From assembly GCA_035464675.1 (NCBI GenBank), contig DATHSA010000046.1:1-64000 (forward strand): a stretch of 64,000 bases of DNA, in the 5' to 3' direction. Of this stretch, positions 1 through 8,330 are shown piece after piece; the first letter of the stretch is position 1; the number at the start of each line of letters is the position of its first letter. Origin of the DNA: JAUYIV01 sp035464675 (GTDB lineage Bacteria; Actinomycetota; Acidimicrobiia; Spongiisociales; UBA11373). The position numbers and the translations under genes were made by a program. The notes beneath the pieces are model-generated. The model searched no databases, was not told the origin of the DNA, and saw nothing but the letters and a program-made list of their open reading frames with translations.

Positions 1-51
1 GGCGGGACCTGAGTCCCGCCCCACTTCACCTTCACGCGCTCCGAAGAGCGC
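1..51 (-). terminator. Paired hairpins downstream of the first binding-protein gene
   Basis: Two perfect hairpins follow the stop codon of the leftward gene that ends at 67. The nearer (36-51) is a 6-bp GCGCTC stem which, read on the minus strand, closes a TTCG tetraloop. The farther (1-20) is an 8-bp GGCGGGAC stem with a 4-nt loop. No T-run is visible before the window edge, so termination or mRNA 3'-end protection is inferred from structure alone. Confidence 0.5.
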
Positions 52-66
52 TGGGTTGAGCCGGCG

Positions 67-2058
67 TTATGCGGCAGCTGCCACGACGCCCGGGAACCCG
101 TTACCGAACTGGAGACCCGAGAGGGTGTCCGTGAACGGGAACGTGACCGAGGCCGAACGATAGGCCTCGAGGATTCCGGTGTCGAAGAGCACGATGTAGG
201 GCTTCTTCTCGAAGAGAATGTCCTCCATCTGCCACATGATGTCGAATGCCTCTTCAAACGTCTGAGCGGCGTTGAAGTCCTCGACGAGCTGGTTGAACTC
301 CGGATCGTTGAATCCGGTGTTGTTGTTTCCGTCGTTCACGAGGGTGTCGTTCTTGCCAGCCCAGAACGACTCGTGGTACGTCGGAAGAGCCGGGTTACCC
401 AGGCTCCAGCCGAGGAGGAACATGTCGAAGTCGAGGTTGCCCTCGTCATCCGGCACGAACACCGCGTTCACCAGGACGTTGAAGTCCGTCGGGAACGCCG
501 TCGCGTCAAAGCCAAGGTCCTTGGCGGCCTGGGCGATGATCAGCGAGTACGTCGCACGCAGCGGGTCGTACCCGGGTCCGGGCGACAGGATGGTCAGCTC
601 CTGGACAGGAGTGCCATCGAGCATGATGCCCGAGCCGGGGACGATCGCGTTGTTGGCGTAGTCGGGCTCCTGGCCTTCGGGCCAGGTGAACCCACCGGCC
701 TTCAGTGCCGCGACTGCGAGATGCAGACGGGCCTCGTTGCCGGTCGCCGTGTAGGTCTCGCCGTCGTCGTCGGTGAACGGCTCACCGTCGTGACGCACGT
801 CGGTCGAAGCCTCCGTGTACGTCGCGGCGTAGGCCGCAGCCTTCTCCTCGTTGTACCAATTCGTGTTCCCCTCGGGAAGCGTTGCGTACAGCGGGAAGGC
901 GACGCCCTGGAGCACGCTGTTGGCCACGTACTCCTTGTCGAGCATGAACGCCATCGCATCGCGGAACTCCTGCCGGCCCGTGGGATCACGGCGCAGGTTG
1001 AACGCGAGATAGCGGAACCCGTTCGTCGGGTTGACCACGGCGGTCAGGTTGGCGTCACCGGTGATCTGGTCCTGGAGACCGCGCTGGAGGCCCAGCGGGT
1101 TGTACAGGAAGTCCACCTCGCCGGCACGAAGGGCCAGCACGGCGGCGGTCTGATCACCGTAGAGCTCGAACGTCTGCGCGCTCATGAACGGCCCGCTCTG
1201 GTACGTCACGCCACCCGAGACGATCTCACGACCGTTGTCGTAATAGTTCTCGTTGGCGACGGTACGAGCGAAGGCCCCAGCTTCGCGGGTCTCGAAGACC
1301 GTCGGTCCACCCGACGGATCGCCGACACCGGAAGCGGCATAGAGCACCTCGGCCGGGTCCTCGGAGCCGGCGGCTCCGTCGACCACGTCCTGCCAGAAGT
1401 GCTGAGGTATGATCGTGGCGATGCCAGGACCATGCGGCCAAATGGCCAGACCAGGCATCATGTTCCAGGTGAACTTGACCGTCTGGTCGTCCACCGCCAC
1501 GACGTCGGTCAGGCCGAGCGTCGAGCCGTCCTCGGGAGCCCACTGGTAGGCGCTCACCCAGTTGCCACCGAGCCCGAAGTCGCGAACCACCTTGGCGGTG
1601 AACTCGACGTCGTGCGCGGTGATGGGCTCGCCATCGCTCCAGACGGCGTCCTCACGTATGGCGACCTCGACGGAGAATCCATCTCCGTCAGCCGACGCCA
1701 CTCCGGGATCCTCGGAAGCGGCAACGTCGTTCGTCAGTTCCAACCCGGGAAGGTTGATGGCGAAGAGTGCCGGCTTCGTCGGCCCGAGCACGTAGGCGTT
1801 CCAGACCGTGCTCTGGGGATCGTTGTACGCCCAGAAGTTGTCGGTCGTGGTGTCCTGGAAAATGCCGGTCCGATACACGAACCCCGCCCCGGGCGGCGTG
1901 GTCGTGGTAGAGCCGGGCGGGGCGGTCGTCGCAGTTGTGGTTCCCACATCAGCAGTCGTCGTGGTGGCATCGTCATCGCCGCACGCGGCGGCCACCAACG
2001 CGAGCACTGCGAAGGCAACTACGAGCCGCCATCGGCCCGATAGCTTCGGAGTTCTCAC
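67..2058 (-). CDS. ABC transporter substrate-binding lipoprotein, family 5 (peptide/oligopeptide type)
   Basis: Predicted extracellular solute receptor of a peptide/nickel-type ABC importer (SBP_bac_5 family), 663 residues. The N-terminus is a lipoprotein signal: basic residues, a hydrophobic stretch and a cysteine near residue 26 (VAAACGDDD). A Thr-rich linker of about 30 residues follows, and then the large two-lobed binding domain, including the family-typical DAVWSDGEPITAHDVEF segment. The start is taken as GTG at 2058 because a GGAGA ribosome site lies 7 nt upstream and because starting further upstream would bury the signal peptide. No permease or ATPase gene is inside the window; they may lie left of position 1. 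The ligand cannot be told from sequence. Confidence 0.9.
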   Translation of the reverse strand: MRTPKLSGRWRLVVAFAVLALVAAACGDDDATTTTADVGTTTATTAPPGSTTTTPPGAGFVYRTGIFQDTTTDNFWAYNDPQSTVWNAYVLGPTKPALFAINLPGLELTNDVAASEDPGVASADGDGFSVEVAIREDAVWSDGEPITAHDVEFTAKVVRDFGLGGNWVSAYQWAPEDGSTLGLTDVVAVDDQTVKFTWNMMPGLAIWPHGPGIATIIPQHFWQDVVDGAAGSEDPAEVLYAASGVGDPSGGPTVFETREAGAFARTVANENYYDNGREIVSGGVTYQSGPFMSAQTFELYGDQTAAVLALRAGEVDFLYNPLGLQRGLQDQITGDANLTAVVNPTNGFRYLAFNLRRDPTGRQEFRDAMAFMLDKEYVANSVLQGVAFPLYATLPEGNTNWYNEEKAAAYAATYTEASTDVRHDGEPFTDDDGETYTATGNEARLHLAVAALKAGGFTWPEGQEPDYANNAIVPGSGIMLDGTPVQELTILSPGPGYDPLRATYSLIIAQAAKDLGFDATAFPTDFNVLVNAVFVPDDEGNLDFDMFLLGWSLGNPALPTYHESFWAGKNDTLVNDGNNNTGFNDPEFNQLVEDFNAAQTFEEAFDIMWQMEDILFEKKPYIVLFDTGILEAYRSASVTFPFTDTLSGLQFGNGFPGVVAAAA

Positions 2059-2072
2059 TGGTTGTCTCCAAT

Positions 2073-2085
2073 CGTCAGTCTGACG
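2073..2085. promoter_or_regulatory. Perfect 13-bp palindrome upstream of the binding-protein gene
   Basis: CGTCAGTCTGACG reads as two 6-bp arms around one base, 14 nt before the GTG start and just upstream of its ribosome site. Position and symmetry would suit an operator or a short 5' hairpin. It is the only such arm pair I noticed in this 187-bp spacer (2059-2245). Confidence 0.25.
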
Positions 2086-2245
2086 GGCGGAAGTGGCGCA
2101 CGCACGCTCACGCGGCGCGCACACCACAATGCCCACCTGAGCGAAGGCTACTCGGGGCCGGGCACTGCGGCAACAGCACCCCGGGCGGCCCACCCCAGGA
2201 TCCGGCAGCCCACTCCCCCGCTCTCGGCCGCGGGCCGCGGACCCT

Positions 2246-4123
2246 TCACAGGTCGCTGCGGAACCAGAAGGCGGCGTTCCAGGTGTCGACAGTCACCGGC
2301 GATCCACGAAGCACCGGCACCACCACGTAGCCACCGAGTTCGTCGGCCCAGACCGCCCCGACGCGGGGCTGCTGGTACAGCGGGAGGAAGGCCGTCTGCC
2401 CGGCGAGGATCGACTCCGCCTCACGGATGAGGAACGAGATGTCGTCGAGGTCCGCCGTGCTGTGGAGACCCCGGATCACGAAGCCGTATCGAACGGTGCC
2501 GTTGTTGATCACCGAGGACTCCGCTTGCTCGTATGGGGTCCCGTCCAGGGGGCTTCCGTCGACGAAATCGACCTCGGGGGTTCCCCACCGATAGAAGTTG
2601 AGGCCTCCCGGCGATGGTGGACGCGCCGGGTCGAAGGTGTCCTGGAAGGCGAGCAGACTGGTCAGCAGTGGCCCCCCCTGCCATCCCCAGGCACCCATGT
2701 CGTATATCCCAAAGTCGAGGGTGTCGGCGAAGAACACCGACGACTCCTCGACGCGGATGTCGGTCCGAATCCCGACCGCCCCGAGCATCACGGCCACAAG
2801 CTGGGCGATGCGTTGCCGGTCGGCTCCTCGGGGCACCGTCAACACCGCTCGCACCGGACGTGCCCCGCAGTCCACCCCCGGCTTGGCGCACAGGGCCTCG
2901 AGCAATGCTTCAGCCTTGTCCGGGTCGTAGTCGTACTGCGCCCACGCACCCTGGGACAGCCACGGCAGATAGGCGTCGACGTACGAGTCGAGTGGCCCGA
3001 CCACCCCGCCGAATATCTCGTCGACCAGGCGCTGACGGTCGATGGCATGCGCCACTGCCATCCGGTACTCGACGTGCTCGTTGTAGGAGTTGGGGTTCCG
3101 GTCGAATCGGTTTTCGCCGAACTGGAAGTTGATCTGCTCCCAGTCGCCGCTTCCGATCACGTCGACGGAAACGCCGGCATCCTCGACCGCGAGCAGCCGC
3201 TCGATCTGACCCACGTCGTCTGCAAACGAGGCGACGTCGATCTCTCGAGCGAGGAACGCATCGACCAGCGCTGCTCGACTCGAGAAGAACCGGAACTCGA
3301 CTCGATCCAGGTACGGAAGCTGCTGGCCGGTGATCGGATCGAACTCCATGTAGTTGTCGTTTCTCACCACCGAGATGTGCGAGCCCTTGACCCACTCCTC
3401 GAACACGAACGGGCCACCCGACATCCACCCCACGTTGTCGTAGGCCCGTAGGAAGTCGCGTCCCCGAACGGCGTGGCTCGGGATGAGGATGTTGAAGATC
3501 AGACGAACGGCCAGTGTCGGCCGCTCCATCGAGAACTCGAACGTCTTTCCATCGGCCACGATCGAGTCGGGGATGATGTCCTCGTAGATCGTGGTGTCGA
3601 GGAGATACGACCGGTTTGTGATCGTCTGGTACGTGAAGAGGAAGTCCTCACCCGTGATGGGGGTTCCGTCCGCCCAGACGCGATCTTCCTTGATCCGATA
3701 CCGGACACGCATCGTTCCGTCCGGCTCGATCGAGAGGCCGCCGTTCTCGATCGTCGGAATCTCCACGAGAACGTCGGGTTCCAGCTCCGTCGTGGTCCCG
3801 TCGAGGCGTAGCGCCCCGGTCCAGAAGGTTCGGCCGATCCTGCTCACGGCGTGGGCCGATCCTCCGGGCAGGAAGGGGTTCAGGATGTCCGGCTCGATCT
3901 CCACACCGATGATGGCCTCCCCCCCATAGGGGTTGGGGATGATCGGCTCCGTCGTGGTCGTGGTCGGAGCGCTGGTTGTGGTCGGAGGAAGCGTCGTGCT
4001 CGTGGTCGAGGTCGTTGTCGTCGGCTCCGTCGTGGTCGTCGTCGGCGCGGCGGAGCCTCCGCAGGCGACCGCGACGACCAGAAGAAGGGTCAGGTGGCGA
4101 TTGCGTGGCATGTACCGGCGCAT
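2246..4123 (-). CDS. Second ABC transporter substrate-binding lipoprotein, family 5
   Basis: A 625-residue paralogue in the same superfamily as the gene at 67-2058 but clearly diverged. Signal peptide with a cysteine near residue 21 (VAVACGGS), then a Thr/Pro/Ser linker made largely of TTTT and TTSTT blocks up to about residue 60, then the binding domain (for example RVWADGTPITGEDFLFTYQ). ATG at 4123 is chosen because it gives a complete signal peptide; ATG at 4111 is possible. It starts 35 nt after the secG stop, so it may be cotranscribed with secG. Two adjacent receptors suggest one transporter sampling two ligand sets, or a duplicated operon; both are inferences. Confidence 0.88.
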   Translation of the reverse strand: MRRYMPRNRHLTLLLVVAVACGGSAAPTTTTTEPTTTTSTTSTTLPPTTTSAPTTTTTEPIIPNPYGGEAIIGVEIEPDILNPFLPGGSAHAVSRIGRTFWTGALRLDGTTTELEPDVLVEIPTIENGGLSIEPDGTMRVRYRIKEDRVWADGTPITGEDFLFTYQTITNRSYLLDTTIYEDIIPDSIVADGKTFEFSMERPTLAVRLIFNILIPSHAVRGRDFLRAYDNVGWMSGGPFVFEEWVKGSHISVVRNDNYMEFDPITGQQLPYLDRVEFRFFSSRAALVDAFLAREIDVASFADDVGQIERLLAVEDAGVSVDVIGSGDWEQINFQFGENRFDRNPNSYNEHVEYRMAVAHAIDRQRLVDEIFGGVVGPLDSYVDAYLPWLSQGAWAQYDYDPDKAEALLEALCAKPGVDCGARPVRAVLTVPRGADRQRIAQLVAVMLGAVGIRTDIRVEESSVFFADTLDFGIYDMGAWGWQGGPLLTSLLAFQDTFDPARPPSPGGLNFYRWGTPEVDFVDGSPLDGTPYEQAESSVINNGTVRYGFVIRGLHSTADLDDISFLIREAESILAGQTAFLPLYQQPRVGAVWADELGGYVVVPVLRGSPVTVDTWNAAFWFRSDL

Positions 4124-4157
4124 TCTCGCCGGGACCGAGATCAATCGGGACGCGACC

Positions 4158-4394
4158 TCAGGTGAGTACCCAGGAGAGACCGAGAGTCGTGCCGGCAAAG
4201 AGGAGGGCAACGGTCACGGTGATGCGATCGAGATTCCTCTCTGCGATCGTCGACCCGCCGGCTCCGCCGAGGGGCCCCATGCCTCCGCCGAATGCGTCCG
4301 AGAGCCCGCCGCCCCTTCCCGCATGGAGAAGGATGAGCGCGATGAGGGCCAGCGACAGGATGAGATGGAGCGCGATCAGCAGTGCAGCGAGCAT
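4158..4394 (-). CDS. secG: Preprotein translocase subunit SecG
   Basis: Small accessory subunit of the SecYEG channel, 78 residues. Two hydrophobic helices (about residues 2-23 and 52-74) flank a Gly-rich cytoplasmic loop (GRGGGLSDAFGGG) that is the SecG hallmark. ATG at 4394 is preferred over an in-frame GTG at 4403 because a promoter-like TATACT ends 9 nt before the ATG. In actinobacteria secG commonly follows tpiA; here gpmA lies between them. Stop to next gene start is 34 nt. Confidence 0.92.
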   Translation of the reverse strand: MLAALLIALHLILSLALIALILLHAGRGGGLSDAFGGGMGPLGGAGGSTIAERNLDRITVTVALLFAGTTLGLSWVLT

Positions 4395-4403
4395 GGGCGG
4401 CAC

Positions 4404-4409
4404 AGTATA
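4404..4409 (-). promoter_or_regulatory. Candidate -10 box (TATACT) of secG
   Basis: TATACT, close to the TATAAT consensus, ends 9 nt before the secG ATG, so transcription would begin at or within 2-3 nt of the start codon. No clear -35 was found at 16-18 nt spacing. Confidence 0.5.
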
Positions 4410-4464
4410 CGACGGTGTGAGGGGGGCATTCGCCTTCCGCCCGGTCCCCGCGAATCGTTTGCCG

Positions 4465-4485
4465 GTTGCCCGTCACCCGTTGCCC
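4465..4485 (+). repeat. Heptanucleotide tract (GTYRCCC), 3 units
   Basis: Three in-phase 7-mers (GTTGCCC, GTCACCC, GTTGCCC), with partial units on each side, lie in the 128-bp spacer between secG and gpmA. Same family as the tracts near 5307, 18492, 18848, 26625, 47143 and 54938. Confidence 0.75.
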
Positions 4486-4522
4486 GTGCCGTCCGGCGAG
4501 GTGCGCACACCCCCGTACCTGC

Positions 4523-5278
4523 CTACTTGGCCCTCGCCTGGTCGGCCACGGCCTGGGCTGCGGCCCTGGCCGCTTCCGGGTCCCCGAGGTAGCCGCCGTC
4601 GATGCGCCTCAAGTCCTGGTCGAGGGTGTAGACCAGCGGGATTCCGGTGGGGATGTTGAGTGACGGGATGTCCTCGTCGGAGATCCCGTCGAGATGCTTC
4701 ACCAGGGCGCGCAGGCTGTTGCCGTGCGCCGACACCAGTACCGTCTTCCCGTCACGGAGATCCGGCACGATCTGGTCGTGCCAGTAGGGAAGCATCCGGG
4801 CGACGACGTCGGCGAGGCTCTCGGAGGCGGGCACCAGGTCGGGAGTCAGGCCGGCGTATCGGGGATCGTGGCCGGCATGCCGGGGATCATCCCGCTCGAG
4901 CCCCGGCGGAGGCGTGTCGTACGACCGGCGCCATATGTGTACCTGCTCTTCCCCGTGCTCCCGGGCGGTCTCGGCCTTGTCGAGCCCCTGAAGGGCCCCG
5001 TAGTGACGCTCGTTGAGGCGCCAGTGCCGTCTCACAGGGATCCACAGACGCTCCATGACCTCGAGGGTGAGGTACAGGGTCGCGATCGCCCGGAGAAGGA
5101 CCGAGGTGTGAGCGATGTCGGGGAGCAGCGACTCCTCGACGAGCAACTCCCCCGCCGCACGCGCCTCCGCCTCACCCTCGGAGGTCAGGCCGACGTCGGT
5201 CCATCCGGTGAACCGGTTCTCCAGATTCCAGGAACTCTGCCCGTGGCGGAGCAGGATGAGGGTGTGGGTCTCACTCAC
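4523..5278 (-). CDS. gpmA: 2,3-bisphosphoglycerate-dependent phosphoglycerate mutase
   Basis: Interconverts 3- and 2-phosphoglycerate in glycolysis; cytoplasmic; 251 residues, the usual size. The RHG motif at residues 11-13 carries the phosphorylated His12. Further family marks are FTGWTDVGLT near 23-32, RLNERHYGALQG, the second catalytic histidine in SAHGNSLRALVKHL, and NIPTGIPLVY near the C-terminus. Start is GTG at 5278. The gene sits between tpiA and secG on the same strand, so three lower-glycolysis genes (pgk, tpiA, gpmA) run in one direction, but heptamer-repeat spacers on both sides may separate transcripts. Confidence 0.95.
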   Translation of the reverse strand: MSETHTLILLRHGQSSWNLENRFTGWTDVGLTSEGEAEARAAGELLVEESLLPDIAHTSVLLRAIATLYLTLEVMERLWIPVRRHWRLNERHYGALQGLDKAETAREHGEEQVHIWRRSYDTPPPGLERDDPRHAGHDPRYAGLTPDLVPASESLADVVARMLPYWHDQIVPDLRDGKTVLVSAHGNSLRALVKHLDGISDEDIPSLNIPTGIPLVYTLDQDLRRIDGGYLGDPEAARAAAQAVADQARAK

Positions 5279-5306
5279 GGAAAGGACGGTAGTGGGGAGA
5301 ACAATC

Positions 5307-5334
5307 GTTACCCGTTACCCGTTGCCCGTTACCC
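5307..5334 (+). repeat. Heptanucleotide tract (GTTACCC/GTTGCCC), 4 units
   Basis: Four uninterrupted units, GTTACCC twice, GTTGCCC, GTTACCC, in the gpmA-tpiA spacer. This is the cleanest copy of the family in the window. Confidence 0.85.
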
Positions 5335-5375
5335 GAGCTCTGTGCCCCTGGCGATCCCCAGCCAGCGATCCTCTG

Positions 5376-5410
5376 GCGTATTGCGTATTGCGAATCGCGT
5401 ATCGCGTCGC
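5376..5410 (+). repeat. Second heptanucleotide tract (GCGTATY), 5 units
   Basis: GCGTATT twice, then GCGAATC, GCGTATC and GCGTCGC, all in strict 7-nt phase, ending at the tpiA stop codon. The unit differs from the neighbouring GTTACCC tract but the period is the same. Confidence 0.75.
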
Positions 5411-6181
5411 TCAAACCCAATACCGCACGATCGAGGCGAACTGGTCGGGGTCGAGCGAGGCACCGCCCACCAGGGCGCCATCGATCTCACGCTTCGCCAT
5501 GAACGCGGCGATGTTGCCGGGATTCACCGAGCCGCCGTAGAGGACTCGCACCGACGCGGCCGTCTCGACTCCTGCTGCCTCGGACACGACGGAGCGGATG
5601 ACCGACGCCGCGGCGGCGGCAGTGTCCGGGTCGGCGGTGCGTCCCGAGCCGATCGCCCAGACCGGTTCGTACGCGATCACGATCTCCGCGAGCGTGCCGG
5701 CAGCCAGCCCGCGAAGCGCGGCGCGAACCTGTCCCGAGACGACCTGGTCGGTCTCGCCCTCATCACGCTGCTCCAGCGTTTCCCCCACGGCGAGGATCGG
5801 TGTCATCCCGGCTCCCAGCACCGCCCGTAGCTTCTTGGCGACGGTGACGTCGTCCTCCCCGAAGACCTGCCTCCGCTCCGAGTGGCCGACGATCACGAAC
5901 TCGACCCCCAGCTTCTCCAGCATGGGTGCGGAGACCGCTCCGGTGAACGCTCCCGACTCCTCCCAATGCGCGTCCTGGGCGCCGAGATGAATGCGGAGAT
6001 GGTCGGCCTCGATGACCGTCTGGACCGAACGCAGCGCCGTGTACGGGGGGCACACCACCACGTCGACGCGGTCGTAGTCGTCCGGATCCAACCGGTATGA
6101 GAGTTTCTGGACCATCTGGATCGCCTCGAGGTGGGTGGCGTTCATCTTCCAGTTCCCGGCGATCAGGTCCTTACGAGCCAT
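5411..6181 (-). CDS. tpiA: Triosephosphate isomerase
   Basis: Interconverts dihydroxyacetone phosphate and glyceraldehyde 3-phosphate; TIM barrel; 256 residues. Catalytic residues are visible: Lys12 in GNWKMN, the His of VIVGHSERR and the Glu of AYEPVWAIG. The C-terminal phosphate-binding loop VLYGGSVNPGN is intact. ATG at 6181 overlaps the end of pgk by 11 nt, so the two are translationally coupled, which is the usual pgk-tpiA arrangement. Confidence 0.97.
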   Translation of the reverse strand: MARKDLIAGNWKMNATHLEAIQMVQKLSYRLDPDDYDRVDVVVCPPYTALRSVQTVIEADHLRIHLGAQDAHWEESGAFTGAVSAPMLEKLGVEFVIVGHSERRQVFGEDDVTVAKKLRAVLGAGMTPILAVGETLEQRDEGETDQVVSGQVRAALRGLAAGTLAEIVIAYEPVWAIGSGRTADPDTAAAAASVIRSVVSEAAGVETAASVRVLYGGSVNPGNIAAFMAKREIDGALVGGASLDPDQFASIVRYWV

Positions 6182-7355
6182 CGCGCAGCGCCTCCAATCC
6201 GGGCAACGTGCCCTGCTCGATCAACTCCAATCCCGCTCCACCGCCGGTCGACAGGTGTGAGACGCCGTCTCCCAGCCCGAACTCCTCGAGTGCGGCGACG
6301 GTGTCCCCGCCGCCGACGACGGAATACCCGCGGTTCGCATCGACGGCCTTCGCCACGCGCAGTGTCCCCGACGCGAACGCCGGCCACTCGAAGACACCCA
6401 TGGGACCATTCCAGAAGATCGTGTCGGCCCCCTCGAGGATCGATGCGAACCGCTCGGCGCTCTCGGGGCCTATGTCGAGCCCCATTCCGTCGCGAGGCAT
6501 GTCGGTCGCCGGGACCACCCGGTGGGTGGTGTCGCGTTCGAAGCGCTCCCCGACGATGACATCGGTCGGGAGGGTGACGCGACCCCCGTTCACGGACTGC
6601 AGCACCTTGCGCGCCGCGTCGACCTGATCCCCCTCCACCCGCGAGTCGCCGACGTCATAGCCCTCGGCTACGAGGAGCGTGAAGCACATGGCGCCCCCGA
6701 CCAGCATCACGTCCACCTTGGGGAGCAGCGCGTCGATCACACCGAGTTTGTCGGAGACCTTCGCCCCGCCGAGGGCCACGACGAACGGCCGGTCGGGGTC
6801 GTCGATGATCCGTGCGAATGCCCGGACCTCGGACAGGAGAAGGGGGCCCGCAGCAGACGGGAGCAGCGCGCTCACCCCCACCGTCGAGGCGTGGGCTCGA
6901 TGAGCCGACCCGAACGCATCGAGCACGAAGGCGTCGGCCAGGGCTGCCAGTCGCCCGGCAAAGCCGGGATCGTTGGTGGTCTCCCCGTCCTCGAAGCGGG
7001 TGTTCTCGAGCACCACGACGTCGTCCGTCTGGTCGTCGACCGCGGTGCGGGCACCCGGGCCGGCGACGTCGTCGGCCACCGTCACCGGAAAGCCGCCGAT
7101 CTCGGACAGGCGCGCGCCGACCGGCTTCATCGAATACGCCGGGTCGATGCCCTTCGGCCGTCCCAGATGGCTGCAGAGGACCACCGCGGCGCGCCGTGCG
7201 CGGAGCGCCTCGATCGTGGGCAACGCGGCGCGGAGCCGGAAGTCGTCGCCGATCGCGCCTCCGTCGAGAGGGACATTCAGGTCGGCCCGCACCAGGACGG
7301 TCCGGCCCTCGACTTCGAGATCGTCGATCGTCGGGAGATCCCTCACCGGGGTCAC
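6171..7355 (-). CDS. pgk: Phosphoglycerate kinase
   Basis: Transfers phosphate from 1,3-bisphosphoglycerate to ADP; 394 residues, the typical length. N-terminal substrate motif VLVRADLNVPLDGG, SHLGRPKG, the hinge region, and the C-terminal nucleotide motif GGGDTVAALEEFG are all present. GTG at 7355 is 21 nt after the yvcK stop, within one transcription unit. In many actinobacteria whiA and gap lie between yvcK and pgk; neither is here. Confidence 0.97.
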   Translation of the reverse strand: MTPVRDLPTIDDLEVEGRTVLVRADLNVPLDGGAIGDDFRLRAALPTIEALRARRAAVVLCSHLGRPKGIDPAYSMKPVGARLSEIGGFPVTVADDVAGPGARTAVDDQTDDVVVLENTRFEDGETTNDPGFAGRLAALADAFVLDAFGSAHRAHASTVGVSALLPSAAGPLLLSEVRAFARIIDDPDRPFVVALGGAKVSDKLGVIDALLPKVDVMLVGGAMCFTLLVAEGYDVGDSRVEGDQVDAARKVLQSVNGGRVTLPTDVIVGERFERDTTHRVVPATDMPRDGMGLDIGPESAERFASILEGADTIFWNGPMGVFEWPAFASGTLRVAKAVDANRGYSVVGGGDTVAALEEFGLGDGVSHLSTGGGAGLELIEQGTLPGLEALRDGS

Positions 7356-7376
7356 GCTAGTGATCCGCTCCCGGGT

Positions 7377-8330
7377 TCACGTCAGCCGTCTGAGGACTGC
7401 TCCCAATCTCGCCGGATCGTGCTGGGGCCACTCTGCGGTTGGGTCGACGACGTCGGCCCGGACGACCGCTGGCGAATCTTCGAAGGTGACCCGGGTCAGG
7501 CCTTGCGGTACCTCGAGGGGGCCGTCGTGGACGACGATGGCGTCAGGCGACCGTATCCCGCCGATGCCGGTGAGCGCGTCCAGGTGGTCGTCGCCCGACA
7601 TCGCGAGGGTCTCACCGTCCTGGGTGGTGAGGTTGCAGACATAGACGAGGCGTCCGCCGGCGGCGTTCACCGCCTCGGCGATGCCAGGTACGCGGAGCCC
7701 GGCGATGATGGATGTGAACAGGCTCCCCGGACCGAGCACGATCTGGTCTGCCGCGGCGATTGCGCCCGTCACGCGCGCCCCGGCCGGCACGTCGGCCGGG
7801 ACCAGGCGGACGTCGGTGATCGTTCCCCGGGACCGGGCGATGGCGACCTGGCCGGACACCACCCGATCGTCGACGTCGGCCTCGAGGACCAGGGGCACCG
7901 GCGCTGCCGGCAGCACGGTCCCCCGGGCTCCGAGGAGGCGCGCTACGCGGTCGAGAGCATCTTCGAAGGACCCGGTCAGGTTGGCCAGGGCCGCGATGAT
8001 CAGGTTGCCCAGGGAGTGCCCGGCAACATCTGACTCCTCGAATCGGTACTCCATCAGGTCGCGCCATGTCGTTCCCTCGGGGCTGAGAGCGAGCAGGGCC
8101 ATGCGGATGTCGCCGGGAGGCGGAATGGCCAGTGCCGGCGACAGACGCCCCGACGAACCACCGTCGTCGGCGACGGTCACGATCGCGGTCACGTCGCCGG
8201 CGTAGCCCAGGACTGCTTTGAGCGCCCCCGCAAGGCCATGGCCTCCTCCCAGTGCGGTCACGCGTACCCCGGCGAGATCGTTCTCGAGTTCCTCGAGCAG
8301 CGGGTCGACCAGCAGGTCGGTCTCACTCAT
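7377..8330 (-). CDS. yvcK: Gluconeogenesis factor YvcK (CofD-like family)
   Basis: Member of the YvcK/CofD-like family; in Bacillus and mycobacteria the protein binds UDP-sugars and links carbon supply to cell-wall synthesis. 317 residues. Family motifs: GGGHG at 28-32, VADDGGSSGRL at 53-63, PPGDIRMAL at 71-79, and GHSLGNLIIAAL near 125. The N-terminal extension of about 20 residues is acidic. ATG overlaps the rapZ stop in an ATGA, indicating coupling. The usual next gene, whiA, is missing. Confidence 0.93.
   Translation of the reverse strand: MSETDLLVDPLLEELENDLAGVRVTALGGGHGLAGALKAVLGYAGDVTAIVTVADDGGSSGRLSPALAIPPPGDIRMALLALSPEGTTWRDLMEYRFEESDVAGHSLGNLIIAALANLTGSFEDALDRVARLLGARGTVLPAAPVPLVLEADVDDRVVSGQVAIARSRGTITDVRLVPADVPAGARVTGAIAAADQIVLGPGSLFTSIIAGLRVPGIAEAVNAAGGRLVYVCNLTTQDGETLAMSGDDHLDALTGIGGIRSPDAIVVHDGPLEVPQGLTRVTFEDSPAVVRADVVDPTAEWPQHDPARLGAVLRRLT

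Noticed and set aside
373..2043. Long open frame opposite the first binding protein (plus strand), and similar long frames opposite pgk/yvcK (6522-8033), uvrC (9226-11043), uvrA (16406-18433), polA (24127-26769), nadE (27269-29314) and dnaE (45626-47293)
   Set aside because: They are shadows produced by high GC at third positions: composition is Arg/Gly/Val-rich and low in hydrophobic core patterns, while the opposite strand encodes a well-known protein in full.
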